This document shows, piece after piece, positions 1 through 7,313 of a DNA stretch of 64,000 bases; position 1 is the stretch's first letter, and the number at the start of each line of letters is the position of its first letter. The position numbers were made by a program, and so were the translations under genes. The DNA is from Harenicola maris. GTDB taxonomy: Bacteria > Pseudomonadota > Alphaproteobacteria > Rhodobacterales > Rhodobacteraceae. The stretch is taken from positions 1 to 64,000 of the forward strand of contig JADQAZ010000003.1 of NCBI GenBank assembly GCA_018524345.1, given 5' to 3'. The notes beneath the pieces were generated by a model. That model was not told the origin of the DNA. It was given only the letters and a program-made list of their open reading frames with translations, and ran no database searches.

Positions 1-30
1 GGCAAGCCCGCCCCGCCTCTGGCCCGCGGA

Positions 31-50
31 TTCGCCCCGAAAGGGGCGAA
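31..50 (-). terminator. Hairpin downstream of the DHDPS-family gene
   Basis: A perfect 8-bp stem (TTCGCCCC / GGGGCGAA) closed by a GAAA tetraloop lies 23 bp beyond the stop codon of the minus-strand gene at 74. It has no clear T-run on the minus strand, so it may stop transcription or protect the mRNA 3' end. The rest of bases 1-73 holds only a GTG-rich stretch just before the stop codon. Confidence 0.5.
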
Positions 51-73
51 AGGGACGTGAGTGGTGGTGGTGG

Positions 74-1027
74 TTAGAGTTGCAGGCCGCAATCCTCGAA
101 GGCGGCGAAGGTGGCGGATTTCTCCGCCTCTGTGAGTTCCAGCATCGGGTGGCGGACGCGGCCGCCGACCTGGCCCAGCAGTTCCTGCCAGTATTTCCCA
201 TGCGCCGTTGGTTTGCCGCCGGGTTTGGTGCTGCGGATCGCGGCGCGCACGGGGTCGAGGCTGTCGCGGATGCGGCGGGCCTGATCGAATTTACCGGCGA
301 AGGCCAGTTCGGTGTATTCGTGCATCCGCAGGTCGTTCTTGGTTTGCAACTGATAGGGGGGCGAGGAGCACAGGTAGAGCTGCCAGCCGAGGTCCTCGAT
401 ATTGTCGAGCCAGTCGTCCTCCAGCGAGGTGGAGACAAGGATTTTGTCGCCCACCATTTTCGTCAGCCGTGCATACATTTCGCGCGGGACGGAGTATTTG
501 ATCGCCATGATGTTGGGCAATTCGGCAATACGGGCGCAGGTTTCGGGCTCCATCAGGTAGCCGCTGTCGGGGTGGCTCCACATGGCGATGCCGATGTCGA
601 GGCGGTCGCAAAGGTATTTGTAGTAGTTGTAGAGCACCTCGTCGCGGTCGTGGCAAAAGCTAAGCATCGGGGCGTGGACGACGACATAGTCGGCACCGCA
701 GTCCTGTGCGTGGCGGCCAAGGTCCAGCACGGTGTCGACGTTCTGGTCCGAGATCGACATGATCGTGCCCGCCTTGTCGCCGCATTCATCGGCGGCGATG
801 GTCATGTTGCGTTTGCGCTCCTCGAGGGTCATCGACCAGAATTCACCTTGTTTGCCCGCGATAAAGAGGCCCTGGATGGCGAGGTCGTCGACCCAGTGGC
901 GGATGTTGCGGCGCAGGCCGGCCTCATCAAGGGCGAGGTCGGCGTCGAAGGGGTTCAGAGCGGCGGCCCAGATGCCGCGCATCGTCTCGCGGGCATAGGC
1001 TTTGGCGTCGTGTTTTGCGTATTTCAT
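74..1027 (-). CDS. DHDPS/NAL-fold lyase or aldolase, atypical active site
   Basis: This 317-residue protein belongs to the dihydrodipicolinate synthase/N-acetylneuraminate lyase family of class I aldolases. The likely Schiff-base lysine is Lys177 in the MAIKYSVP segment, and the GEF..MTLEER block is a family landmark. The loop that reads GTTGE in true DapA reads GKQGE here, and the PYY tyrosine region reads APMLSF. It is therefore unlikely to be dihydrodipicolinate synthase and more likely acts on another keto-acid. I chose the start MKYAKHD at 1027 rather than the upstream in-frame ATG at 1069, because family homology begins soon after it. It is divergent from the aspartate dehydrogenase-like gene and probably shares its regulator. 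Substrate unknown. Confidence 0.75.
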   Translation of the reverse strand: MKYAKHDAKAYARETMRGIWAAALNPFDADLALDEAGLRRNIRHWVDDLAIQGLFIAGKQGEFWSMTLEERKRNMTIAADECGDKAGTIMSISDQNVDTVLDLGRHAQDCGADYVVVHAPMLSFCHDRDEVLYNYYKYLCDRLDIGIAMWSHPDSGYLMEPETCARIAELPNIMAIKYSVPREMYARLTKMVGDKILVSTSLEDDWLDNIEDLGWQLYLCSSPPYQLQTKNDLRMHEYTELAFAGKFDQARRIRDSLDPVRAAIRSTKPGGKPTAHGKYWQELLGQVGGRVRHPMLELTEAEKSATFAAFEDCGLQL

Positions 1028-1093
1028 GGGGCGGCTCCGAACGGATGGGGTGCGGGGTGGTTGCGGCACCTTAGGCGGGGAATGCGGGCAAAA

Positions 1094-1108
1094 GCCAATC
1101 GGATTGGC
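1094..1108. promoter_or_regulatory. Inverted repeat in divergent promoter region
   Basis: GCCAATC-G-GATTGGC is an inverted repeat with 7-bp arms, placed between the divergent starts at 1027 and 1186. A LysR gene lies two genes away, so this is a candidate operator for local control. That role is inferred from position and symmetry only. Confidence 0.4.
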
Positions 1109-1185
1109 CTGAATTAGGTATCCGAAAATTCTATAGCAGGAGTTTCAGGGTTTCCGTTATAGCGGGGTAAGCGCAGGAGTTTGGT

Positions 1186-1977
1186 ATGAAAATCGGCATA
1201 ATTGGCGGCGGTGCCATCGGATGTTTCGTGGCGCAGAGGCTTGAGGCCAGCGGGGGCGGCGCGCAGGTGCGGCTGGTGCGGCCCGAGCGTTTGGCCGAGG
1301 CCGCGGGTGACGGGGTGCCGCGCGTGGCGCGGGTGGCGGACTTGCCTGATGGGCCCGATGGAATCGACTTGATGGTGGATTGCGCCGGTCATGCGGCGCT
1401 GATTGACTATGGCGCGCAGATTTTGGAGCGGGGGATTGACCTGATCACTGTCTCGGTCGGGGCCTTGGCGGACAGGGATCTGGAGGCGGATTTGGCCGCT
1501 GCCGCGCGCCGGGGCGGGACACAGTTGCATCTTGCCAGCGGGGCGATCGGGGCGCTGGATTGCCTTGCCGCGGCGAAAGTGGGCGGGTTGAGCAAGGTGG
1601 TCTATACCGGCCGCAAGCCCCCTGCGGGCTGGCGCGGTTCCCTTGCCGAGGAGCGTCTTGATCTGGCCAGATTGGTGCAGGCGGAGCGGCATTTCGAGGG
1701 GACGGCGCGGCAGGCGGCGGCGCTGTATCCCAAGAACGCCAATGTGGCGGCGGCTGTGGCGATTGCGGGGGTGGGTTTTGACGAAACGCGGGTGGAATTG
1801 CTGGCCGATCCGGGGATCAGCGCCAATATCCACGAGGTCACGGCCAGCGGTGTCTTTGGCGCCTTCACCTTCCGGATCGAGGGCAAGGCCCTGCCGGATA
1901 ATCCGCGCAGCTCGGCCCTTGCGGCGATGAGCGTGATTTCCGCGATCGAGCGCCGCCGCACCGCGATCACGACCTGA
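1186..1977 (+). CDS. Aspartate dehydrogenase-like NAD(P) oxidoreductase
   Basis: This 263-residue protein has an N-terminal Rossmann motif (GIIGGGAIGCFVA, residues 4-16). It also has the features of the DUF108/L-aspartate dehydrogenase family: the ASGAIGALD segment, the NANVAAAVAIAGVGF block, the ANIHEV histidine region and the C-terminal LPDNPRSSALAAMSV signature. The family converts L-aspartate to iminoaspartate, or the reverse, with NAD(P). In NAD synthesis it is called nadX, but no nadA or nadC is nearby and the neighbours look catabolic. A degradative or reductive-amination role is therefore as likely. A LysR gene follows after 10 bp, probably co-transcribed. Confidence 0.8.
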   Translation: MKIGIIGGGAIGCFVAQRLEASGGGAQVRLVRPERLAEAAGDGVPRVARVADLPDGPDGIDLMVDCAGHAALIDYGAQILERGIDLITVSVGALADRDLEADLAAAARRGGTQLHLASGAIGALDCLAAAKVGGLSKVVYTGRKPPAGWRGSLAEERLDLARLVQAERHFEGTARQAAALYPKNANVAAAVAIAGVGFDETRVELLADPGISANIHEVTASGVFGAFTFRIEGKALPDNPRSSALAAMSVISAIERRRTAITT

Positions 1978-1987
1978 GGGGGCTGGC

Positions 1988-2941
1988 ATGGCGTCCAATC
2001 ACACCCGTATCGTTGACCGCGCTTTGACGCGGCTCAAGCTGCGGCAGCTGCGGCTGTTGGTGGCCGTGGGGCAGCACGGCAATATCCAGAATGCGGCGCG
2101 GGATTTAAGCATTTCTCAACCTGCGGCGACCAAAATGATTCAGGACCTCGAGCTTGATTTCGAGGTGAAGCTGTTCGAGCGGACCAATCGCGGGGTCTTG
2201 CCGACGGTGTTTGGCGAGGCTTTGATCCGCCATGGGAAGCTGATCTTTGCGCAGGTATCCAATGCGGCGCAGGAGCTGGATGATCTGAACGAGGGGAACA
2301 GCGGGCGGGTGACTGTGGGGACGCTTCTTGCGGCTTCTCCCAGCCTGTTGCCCAAGGCAGTGGAGCGATTGCTGCGGGATCGGCCCAATGTGGCGATCAA
2401 GATCGTCGAGGGCACCCATGAGGTCTTGATGCCTGCGCTTTTGTCGGGGGAGATCGACATGGTTGTTGGCCGTTTGCCGAGCCATCGGCATCGCGCCAAG
2501 ATCGAGCAGGAGAAGTTCTTTGACGAGCATGTCATGGTGGTGGCCGGTAACCAGCATCCCATGGCGCGGGCGGGGAATGTGAGCTTTGACCAGTTGATGC
2601 CCTTTGGCTGGATCCTGCCGCCCACGGAGACGACCCTGCGGCGGCAGACGGATCAGTATTTCGTGCGGCAGGGGCAATATGTGCCGCCGCTGGCGATTGA
2701 ATCGGTGTCCTATCTGGCGAACCGTTCGCTGCTGCGATCCCATGACCTTTTGGGGATTTTGCCGGTGCATGTGGCGGCCCTCGATATCGAGAACGGCTTG
2801 TTGAGCAAGATCGACTGGGCGGTGCCCTTCGGGGCGGGGCCTGTCGGGGTGTCGCATCGCGGGGAAAAGAGCCTCTCGCCCGCCGGGGCAACCTTTCTGG
2901 AGGCGCTGCGCCATGCGGCGGCGGAGATTTCGGGGCGTTAG
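1988..2941 (+). CDS. LysR-family transcriptional regulator
   Basis: This 317-residue protein has an N-terminal winged helix-turn-helix (about residues 15-75, with LSISQPAATKMIQDLE and LFERTNRGVLPT as recognition and wing) and a C-terminal periplasmic-binding-like effector domain. The N-terminal extension and the LKLRQLRLLVAVGQHGNI stretch resemble the GbpR/PcaQ branch of LysR regulators that control aromatic or sugar-acid catabolism. It sits 10 bp after the aspartate dehydrogenase-like gene and 127 bp before the aldehyde dehydrogenase. It probably controls both and the divergent lyase. The effector is unknown. Confidence 0.85.
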   Translation: MASNHTRIVDRALTRLKLRQLRLLVAVGQHGNIQNAARDLSISQPAATKMIQDLELDFEVKLFERTNRGVLPTVFGEALIRHGKLIFAQVSNAAQELDDLNEGNSGRVTVGTLLAASPSLLPKAVERLLRDRPNVAIKIVEGTHEVLMPALLSGEIDMVVGRLPSHRHRAKIEQEKFFDEHVMVVAGNQHPMARAGNVSFDQLMPFGWILPPTETTLRRQTDQYFVRQGQYVPPLAIESVSYLANRSLLRSHDLLGILPVHVAALDIENGLLSKIDWAVPFGAGPVGVSHRGEKSLSPAGATFLEALRHAAAEISGR

Positions 2942-2964
2942 GCGGGTCCGGGGCGTTAGGCGGG
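2931..2964. repeat. 18-bp-period tandem duplication at LysR stop codon
   Basis: The 16-mer CGGGGCGTTAGGCGGG occurs at 2931-2946 and again at 2949-2964. The first copy contains the TAG stop of the LysR gene, so the duplication lies at the 3' end of the coding sequence and leaves the protein intact. It looks like a slippage product. Confidence 0.7.
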
Positions 2965-2974
2965 CTGGGTATCA

Positions 2975-3006
2975 CGCAATCGGATATCAGTATTTGTTCA
3001 ATTGCG
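2975..3006. promoter_or_regulatory. Candidate operator upstream of the aldehyde dehydrogenase
   Basis: CGCAAT at 2975-2980 and ATTGCG at 3001-3006 form an inverted repeat with 20 bp between arms, in the AT-richer gap before the aldehyde dehydrogenase. LysR sites often have spaced dyads of this kind. Binding by the adjacent LysR protein is an inference. Confidence 0.3.
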
Positions 3007-3068
3007 TTGAAGCGAAGGCGGCGCAAATGTGACCCTGTGATCCAGCGAGACGAGATTGCGAGGGCACC

Positions 3069-4505
3069 ATGAGCGATTATCCGGACCTGCAGCTTTATAT
3101 CGGCGGCGCGTGGCGCAAGACGGCGCAGGATATGCCCGTCATCAACCCCGCGACCGAGGCCGAGATCGGCCGCCTTCCGGTGGCGGGGCAGGGGGATCTT
3201 GAGGATGCCCTGAGCGCGGCGCAGGAGGGGTTTCGCATCTGGCGGGCCACCCCGCCGCGTGCGCGTGCGGATGTGATGCTTCGGGCCGCGGCCTTGCTGC
3301 GGGAGCGGCAGGAGGAGATCGCCCTGTCGATCACCGCAGAACATGGCAAACCCCTGCCGCAGGCACGGCTGGAGGTGATCCGGGGATGCGAGTTTTTCGA
3401 GTGGGACGCGGGCGAGGCCGTGCGGACCTATGGCCGCGTGATCCCCTCGGCGCGGGGGGTGAGCTACGTTGTGCATCACGAGCCGGTCGGGGTTGTTCTG
3501 GGCCTGTCGCCGTGGAATTTCCCGATGAGCCAGCCCTGCCGAAAGATCGCCGGGGCTTTGGCCTCTGGCTGTTCGATCATCCTAAAGGCCGCCGAGGAAA
3601 CGCCCGCGGGGGCGATGCATATCGTGCGGGCCTTTCATTATGCGGGCCTGCCTGCGGGGGTGTTGAACCTTGTCTTCGGGGTGCCGGCACAGATTTCCGA
3701 TTTCCTGATCCGGCAGGAGCCTGTGCGCCTTGTGGCCTTTACCGGCTCTACCGCCGTGGGGCGGCATCTGACGACCCTTGCCTCGGAGCATATGACGCCG
3801 GTGTTGATGGAGCTTGGCGGCCATGCACCGGTGATTGTCTGCGAGGATACGGAAGTGGAGAAAGCGGCGGTCAGCTGCGCCATTCGCAAGTATCGCAACG
3901 CGGGGCAGGTCTGCACCTCTCCGACGCGGTTTTTCGTGCATGAGAGCATTTTCGAGCCCTTCGCCCAGGCCTTTGTCAAACGCGCCAAGGCGACCATTGT
4001 GGGCGACGGGATGGATGCGGGCGTGGAGATGGGGCCGCTGGCGAATGAGCGGCGGGTGCCCGCGCTGACCGCATTGGTAGAGGACGCCGTGGCCAAGGGG
4101 GCGGATCTTTTGGCCGGGGGCGCGCGTCTTGGCAGCAGCGGCTATTTCTTTGAGCCGACGGTTCTGGCCAATGTGCCCGCCGATGCGCGGGTGATGCAGG
4201 AGGAGCCCTTTGGCCCCCTAGCGGTGATCAACCCTGTGGCTGATCTGGACGCGGCGATTGCGCAGGCCAATGGCGTGCCCTACGGGCTTGCGGCCTATGG
4301 GTTTACCAACCGTGCGGATTATATCGAGCGGATGACCCATGAGGTCGAGGCGGGCAATATTTCCTTTAACACGCTTGAGGCCTCCCTGCCCGAGACCCCC
4401 TTTGGCGGTGTCAAATCGAGCGGTTATGGCCGCGAGGGCGGGACCGAGGGGCTTGAGAACTACATGAACGTCAAGAATATTTCCCACAGTATCGAGATCG
4501 TCTAG
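3069..4505 (+). CDS. NAD(P)-dependent aldehyde dehydrogenase (semialdehyde type)
   Basis: This 478-residue aldehyde dehydrogenase superfamily enzyme is full length. Asn150 is in PWNF, the general base Glu248 is in MELGGHAP, and the nucleophile Cys282 is in NAGQVCTSP. The cofactor-binding loop reads TGSTAVGR at 225-232. It most resembles succinate-semialdehyde and ketoglutarate-semialdehyde dehydrogenases. The conserved lysine region reads LKAAEETP instead of the more usual KP-type motif, so substrate cannot be read from sequence. With an aldolase-fold lyase and an aspartate dehydrogenase-like enzyme beside it, it may oxidise a semialdehyde produced in the same pathway. A clear AGGGCACC leader precedes the ATG. 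Confidence 0.85.
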   Translation: MSDYPDLQLYIGGAWRKTAQDMPVINPATEAEIGRLPVAGQGDLEDALSAAQEGFRIWRATPPRARADVMLRAAALLRERQEEIALSITAEHGKPLPQARLEVIRGCEFFEWDAGEAVRTYGRVIPSARGVSYVVHHEPVGVVLGLSPWNFPMSQPCRKIAGALASGCSIILKAAEETPAGAMHIVRAFHYAGLPAGVLNLVFGVPAQISDFLIRQEPVRLVAFTGSTAVGRHLTTLASEHMTPVLMELGGHAPVIVCEDTEVEKAAVSCAIRKYRNAGQVCTSPTRFFVHESIFEPFAQAFVKRAKATIVGDGMDAGVEMGPLANERRVPALTALVEDAVAKGADLLAGGARLGSSGYFFEPTVLANVPADARVMQEEPFGPLAVINPVADLDAAIAQANGVPYGLAAYGFTNRADYIERMTHEVEAGNISFNTLEASLPETPFGGVKSSGYGREGGTEGLENYMNVKNISHSIEIV

Positions 4506-4620
4506 GCCGCTCTCGCGCTGTTGATGCCCCCGTGCTTATGTCGTGCAGATGGCTTGTGGTCTGTCGCGCGTGGCTGGTGTATTCCGGCACAAGGATTTGC
4601 CGGATTAAGGGCTGTGCGCT

Positions 4621-4995
4621 GTGACGGGGTTTTTGAAATTCATTTGGCGGAAGCATCCTTTGCTTGCTCTCGCGGCGGCGGCGATGATCTTTGCCACCGG
4701 ATTTTTCGTCAGCGGCTTTGTCGCCGATGCGATCTATTTCAATGATCCGGCCAATCAGAACCGTCCCTTGGAACGTTGGATGTCGCCGCGCTATGTCGGG
4801 CAGTCCTGGCAGTTGCCGCGCCCTGTGATCGTGGAGATCATGGAGATCGACCCCGAGGCCGAGCCCGCAACCCGCCCCAAGGGCGGGCCGCGCACGGTGG
4901 GCCATGTGCTGGAGCGCACGGGGATGACCATGGAGGAGCTTGAGGCGCGGGTGCGCGAGGCGCAGCAAGAGCTGCGGGCGCGGCGCGGAAAATGA
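4621..4995 (+). CDS. Small single-pass membrane protein, unknown function
   Basis: This 124-residue protein starts with GTG. It has a short basic N-terminus, one hydrophobic segment at about residues 14-36, and a soluble C-terminal part with a proline-rich middle and a charged helical end (about 100-124). The layout suggests an inner-membrane anchor with a periplasmic domain. The 3' end overlaps the DedA gene by 4 bases (ATGA), so the two are translationally coupled. I do not recognise the family. The preceding 115-bp gap (4506-4620) shows nothing clear apart from promoter-like sequence. Confidence 0.7.
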   Translation: MTGFLKFIWRKHPLLALAAAAMIFATGFFVSGFVADAIYFNDPANQNRPLERWMSPRYVGQSWQLPRPVIVEIMEIDPEAEPATRPKGGPRTVGHVLERTGMTMEELEARVREAQQELRARRGK

Positions 4996-5606
4996 TTGAT
5001 ACCCTGCTTGCCCTTGTGCCGACCTATGGTGTCTGGCTGATCATGATCAGCGTCTGCCTGTCCTGTCTTGCCCTGCCGATCCCGTCCTCCATGCTGGTTA
5101 TGGCGGCGGGCGGTTTTGCGGCGGCGGGGGATTTTGCCTATTGGCAGCTTGTCGCCTTTGCCTTTGTTGGCTTTGCCGTGGGGGACCAGATCGCCTTTGC
5201 CATTGCGCGCTCTGGCGGGCCGCGGTTGCTTGAGCGGTTCAAACGTCACGCCAAGACGGCCTCTGTTCTGAACAGCGCCGAGGCCCTTGTGGCGCGGCGG
5301 GGCAGCACGGCGGTGGTTCTGTCGCGCACGGTGGTCAGCCCCGTTGGCCCCTATGTTTCCTATATTTCCGGCGCGCTGCGCCTGAGCTGGGTCAAGTTCA
5401 CTTCGGCGGCCATTCTGGGGGCGATGCTTTGGTGTCTTGGTTACAGCTGGCTTGGCTATGCTTTTGCCAGCCATATCCCCGAGGTGGCCTCCATGATCGG
5501 GAATTTCGCGGGGATCATCCTTGCCGGGGCGGCAGGGGGCGGGCTTGTGTGGTGGATGGTGCGCAGTTACCGCCGCCATCAGGCCGAAGGGCGCGATGAT
5601 ACATAG
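4992..5606 (+). CDS. DedA/SNARE-associated (VTT-domain) membrane protein
   Basis: This 204-residue polytopic protein has the DedA arrangement: an N-terminal membrane hairpin with PIPSS, then FVGFAVGDQIAFAIARSGG, then the conserved basic segment LSRTVVSPVGPYVSYISGALRLSWVKF (split here by type: arginine, then PVGP..S..SG), and C-terminal membrane helices. DedA proteins are linked to lipid flipping, membrane homeostasis and envelope stress resistance. The usual arginine of the family lies in LSRT. It overlaps the upstream small membrane protein by 4 bases, suggesting a joint function at the membrane. No catalytic role can be assigned. Confidence 0.8.
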   Translation: MIDTLLALVPTYGVWLIMISVCLSCLALPIPSSMLVMAAGGFAAAGDFAYWQLVAFAFVGFAVGDQIAFAIARSGGPRLLERFKRHAKTASVLNSAEALVARRGSTAVVLSRTVVSPVGPYVSYISGALRLSWVKFTSAAILGAMLWCLGYSWLGYAFASHIPEVASMIGNFAGIILAGAAGGGLVWWMVRSYRRHQAEGRDDT

Positions 5607-5686
5607 GCTTTGCGTTGCGTTTGGCGCGTGATTGGCCATAAGGGATACGAAAACCCCAACCCCGATCTGCCTGTAAGGAGACAGCC

Positions 5687-6883
5687 GTGTTCGAGAATAT
5701 CCAAAGCCGTGGTGTAGACCAGATTTTGGCCATGATGCAGACCTTCAAGGCCGACGCGCGCGAGACCAAGGTGGATTTGATCGTCGGGGTCTATAAGGAC
5801 GCCAAGGGGGATGTGCCGGTGATGCGTGCGGTCAAGGAGGCGGAGCGCCGTTTGATCGAGGCCGAGGACACCAAGACCTATGTTGGCATCTCGGGCGATC
5901 CGGTGTTTCGCGGGCAGGTGCCTGCCTTGCTTTTGGGCGCAGGTTCGCCCGTGATCGCGCAGGAGCGGGTGGCAAGCCTGCAGACTGTTGGCGGCTCTGG
6001 CGCGCTGCGTGTGGGCTGTGACCTGCTGAACGCTGTGATGCCTGCGCAGAAAATCTGGGTCAGCACGCCGACATGGGCCAACCATGTGCCGATTGCGACG
6101 GATGCGGGGCTGACGGTTGATACCTATCCCTATTTCCGCCCCTCTGACCGTGGCCTCGATTTCGAGGCGATGATGGCGCATCTGGAGGCCCACAGTAAGG
6201 CGGGCGAGATCCTGTTGCTGCATGCCTGCTGTCACAACCCCACGGGGGTGGATATGTCCCTTGAGCAGTGGCAGATCGTCACCGATTTCGTGGTTGAGCG
6301 CGGGCTAATCCCCTATGTTGACTGTGCCTATCAGGGTCTTGGCAACGGGATGGAAGAGGATGCCGCCGGTCTGCGGATCATGGCGGAGAAAGTGCCGGAG
6401 ATGGTTCTGGCGAGTTCCTTTTCCAAGAACTTCGGCATCTACCGCGAGCGCACGGGGGCCCTTTCTGTCATTGCGAAGACGCCTGAGGACCTGACCAAGA
6501 CATTGAAGGCGGCGGAGACGCTGATCCGTTCGAACTACTCCATGCCGCCAAGTCACGGCGCGCGGATCGTGGCCACGGTCTTTGACGACGCGGATCTGAC
6601 CGCCGATTGGCGCAGCGAGCTGGACGAGATGCGGGTGCGGATTGCCGAGGTGCGGCAGGAGCTTCGTGCGAAGCTTGAGGCGCGGCAGGTTACACAGGAT
6701 CTTGCCTTCCTGACCGATCAGAACGGGATGTTTTCCTACACCGGGTTCAACCCGGAGCAGGTGACCAAGCTGCGTGAGGATCACGGCATCTACACCGCCG
6801 GTGACGGGCGCATCAATGTTGCGGGCCTGACGCCCGAGAACCTTGATGCTGTTGCGGACGGGTTTGCCGCCGTTCTGCGCTAA
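5687..6883 (+). CDS. tyrB: Aromatic amino acid / aspartate aminotransferase
   Basis: This 398-residue PLP-dependent fold-I aminotransferase is of the AspC/TyrB type. Visible landmarks are HNPTG with Asn184, VDCAYQG with Asp212 and Tyr215, and the PLP lysine Lys247 in SSFSKNFGIYRERTG. It transfers amino groups between aromatic amino acids or aspartate and 2-oxoglutarate in the cytosol. The GTG start at 5687 is preceded by AAGGAGACA, which fixes the start. It is a single gene with its own terminator hairpin 17 bp after the stop. Whether aspartate or aromatic substrates are preferred cannot be told from motifs alone. Confidence 0.85.
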   Translation: MFENIQSRGVDQILAMMQTFKADARETKVDLIVGVYKDAKGDVPVMRAVKEAERRLIEAEDTKTYVGISGDPVFRGQVPALLLGAGSPVIAQERVASLQTVGGSGALRVGCDLLNAVMPAQKIWVSTPTWANHVPIATDAGLTVDTYPYFRPSDRGLDFEAMMAHLEAHSKAGEILLLHACCHNPTGVDMSLEQWQIVTDFVVERGLIPYVDCAYQGLGNGMEEDAAGLRIMAEKVPEMVLASSFSKNFGIYRERTGALSVIAKTPEDLTKTLKAAETLIRSNYSMPPSHGARIVATVFDDADLTADWRSELDEMRVRIAEVRQELRAKLEARQVTQDLAFLTDQNGMFSYTGFNPEQVTKLREDHGIYTAGDGRINVAGLTPENLDAVADGFAAVLR

Positions 6884-6900
6884 GGCGCTGCGAAAGGGGC

Positions 6901-6922
6901 GATAGGGGCTTTGGCCCCTATC
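6901..6922. terminator. Bidirectional hairpin between tyrB and hemP
   Basis: GATAGGGGC-TTTG-GCCCCTATC is a perfect 9-bp stem with a 4-base loop. It lies between the convergent stop codons of the aminotransferase (6883) and hemP (6923). Placement suggests it ends both transcripts, although the following T-tracts are short. Confidence 0.65.
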
Positions 6923-7090
6923 CTATTTCGTGAGGATCAGCTTGCCTGCCTTGGTGATCCGCAGACGATAGGTTTGATCATCAAGCACGATTTCCGCAAG
7001 GTTGCCGCCTTGGGTCAGCTGTGTCGCGCTATATTGCGGCAGGCTGGCAGGGGCGGGGCGTAGGGTGGAAGGGTGTGGATAATGGGTCAT
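6923..7090 (-). CDS. hemP: Hemin uptake protein HemP family
   Basis: This 55-residue reading frame translates to a protein with an N-terminal proline-rich stretch and the C-terminal core IVLDDQTYRLRITKAGKLIL, which is the HemP/HmuP fold signature. HemP proteins are small and are needed for hemin uptake, in some species by aiding transcription of the hemin receptor gene. No hemin receptor or hmu genes are within the window, so it is an orphan here. Start is the ATG at 7090 (MTHYPHPSTL). It is transcribed away from the dipeptidase-like operon, with an iron-responsive-looking element upstream. Confidence 0.85.
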   Translation of the reverse strand: MTHYPHPSTLRPAPASLPQYSATQLTQGGNLAEIVLDDQTYRLRITKAGKLILTK

Positions 7091-7173
7091 GAGCTATACC
7101 GTTTTTCATCGCTTGGCTGGGGCGGCGATCGCCCCGGTTGGAAGATTGGCTTGCCCCTGACTCGGCTGGGGTG

Positions 7174-7190
7174 GCTAACTTTTCTAAAGG
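7174..7190 (-). promoter_or_regulatory. Possible iron-control element upstream of hemP
   Basis: On the minus strand the stretch reads CCTTTAGAAAAGTTAGC. This resembles the ICE box bound by Irr in alphaproteobacteria (TTTAGAA, spacer, TTCTAAA), with one half good and the other degraded. hemP genes are usually iron controlled and an irr gene lies at the end of the window. This is a match by eye only. Confidence 0.35.
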
Positions 7191-7313
7191 TGAGTAAAAA
7201 AGTCGGGTAAGTCAATCGGGCTTTTTACGATCTGCCGGATTGGTGCAAAAATCGCTTTGGTTCGGGGGCTCTGTCGGGTCTACTTGCGGCAGGGAACAGG
7301 CAAGGGGTGCCAG

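Noticed and set aside
80-1117. A 345-residue plus-strand reading frame opposite the lyase gene
   Set aside because: It is alanine- and valine-rich with no motif and mirrors the DHDPS-family gene, which has clear family landmarks; a GC-rich shadow frame.
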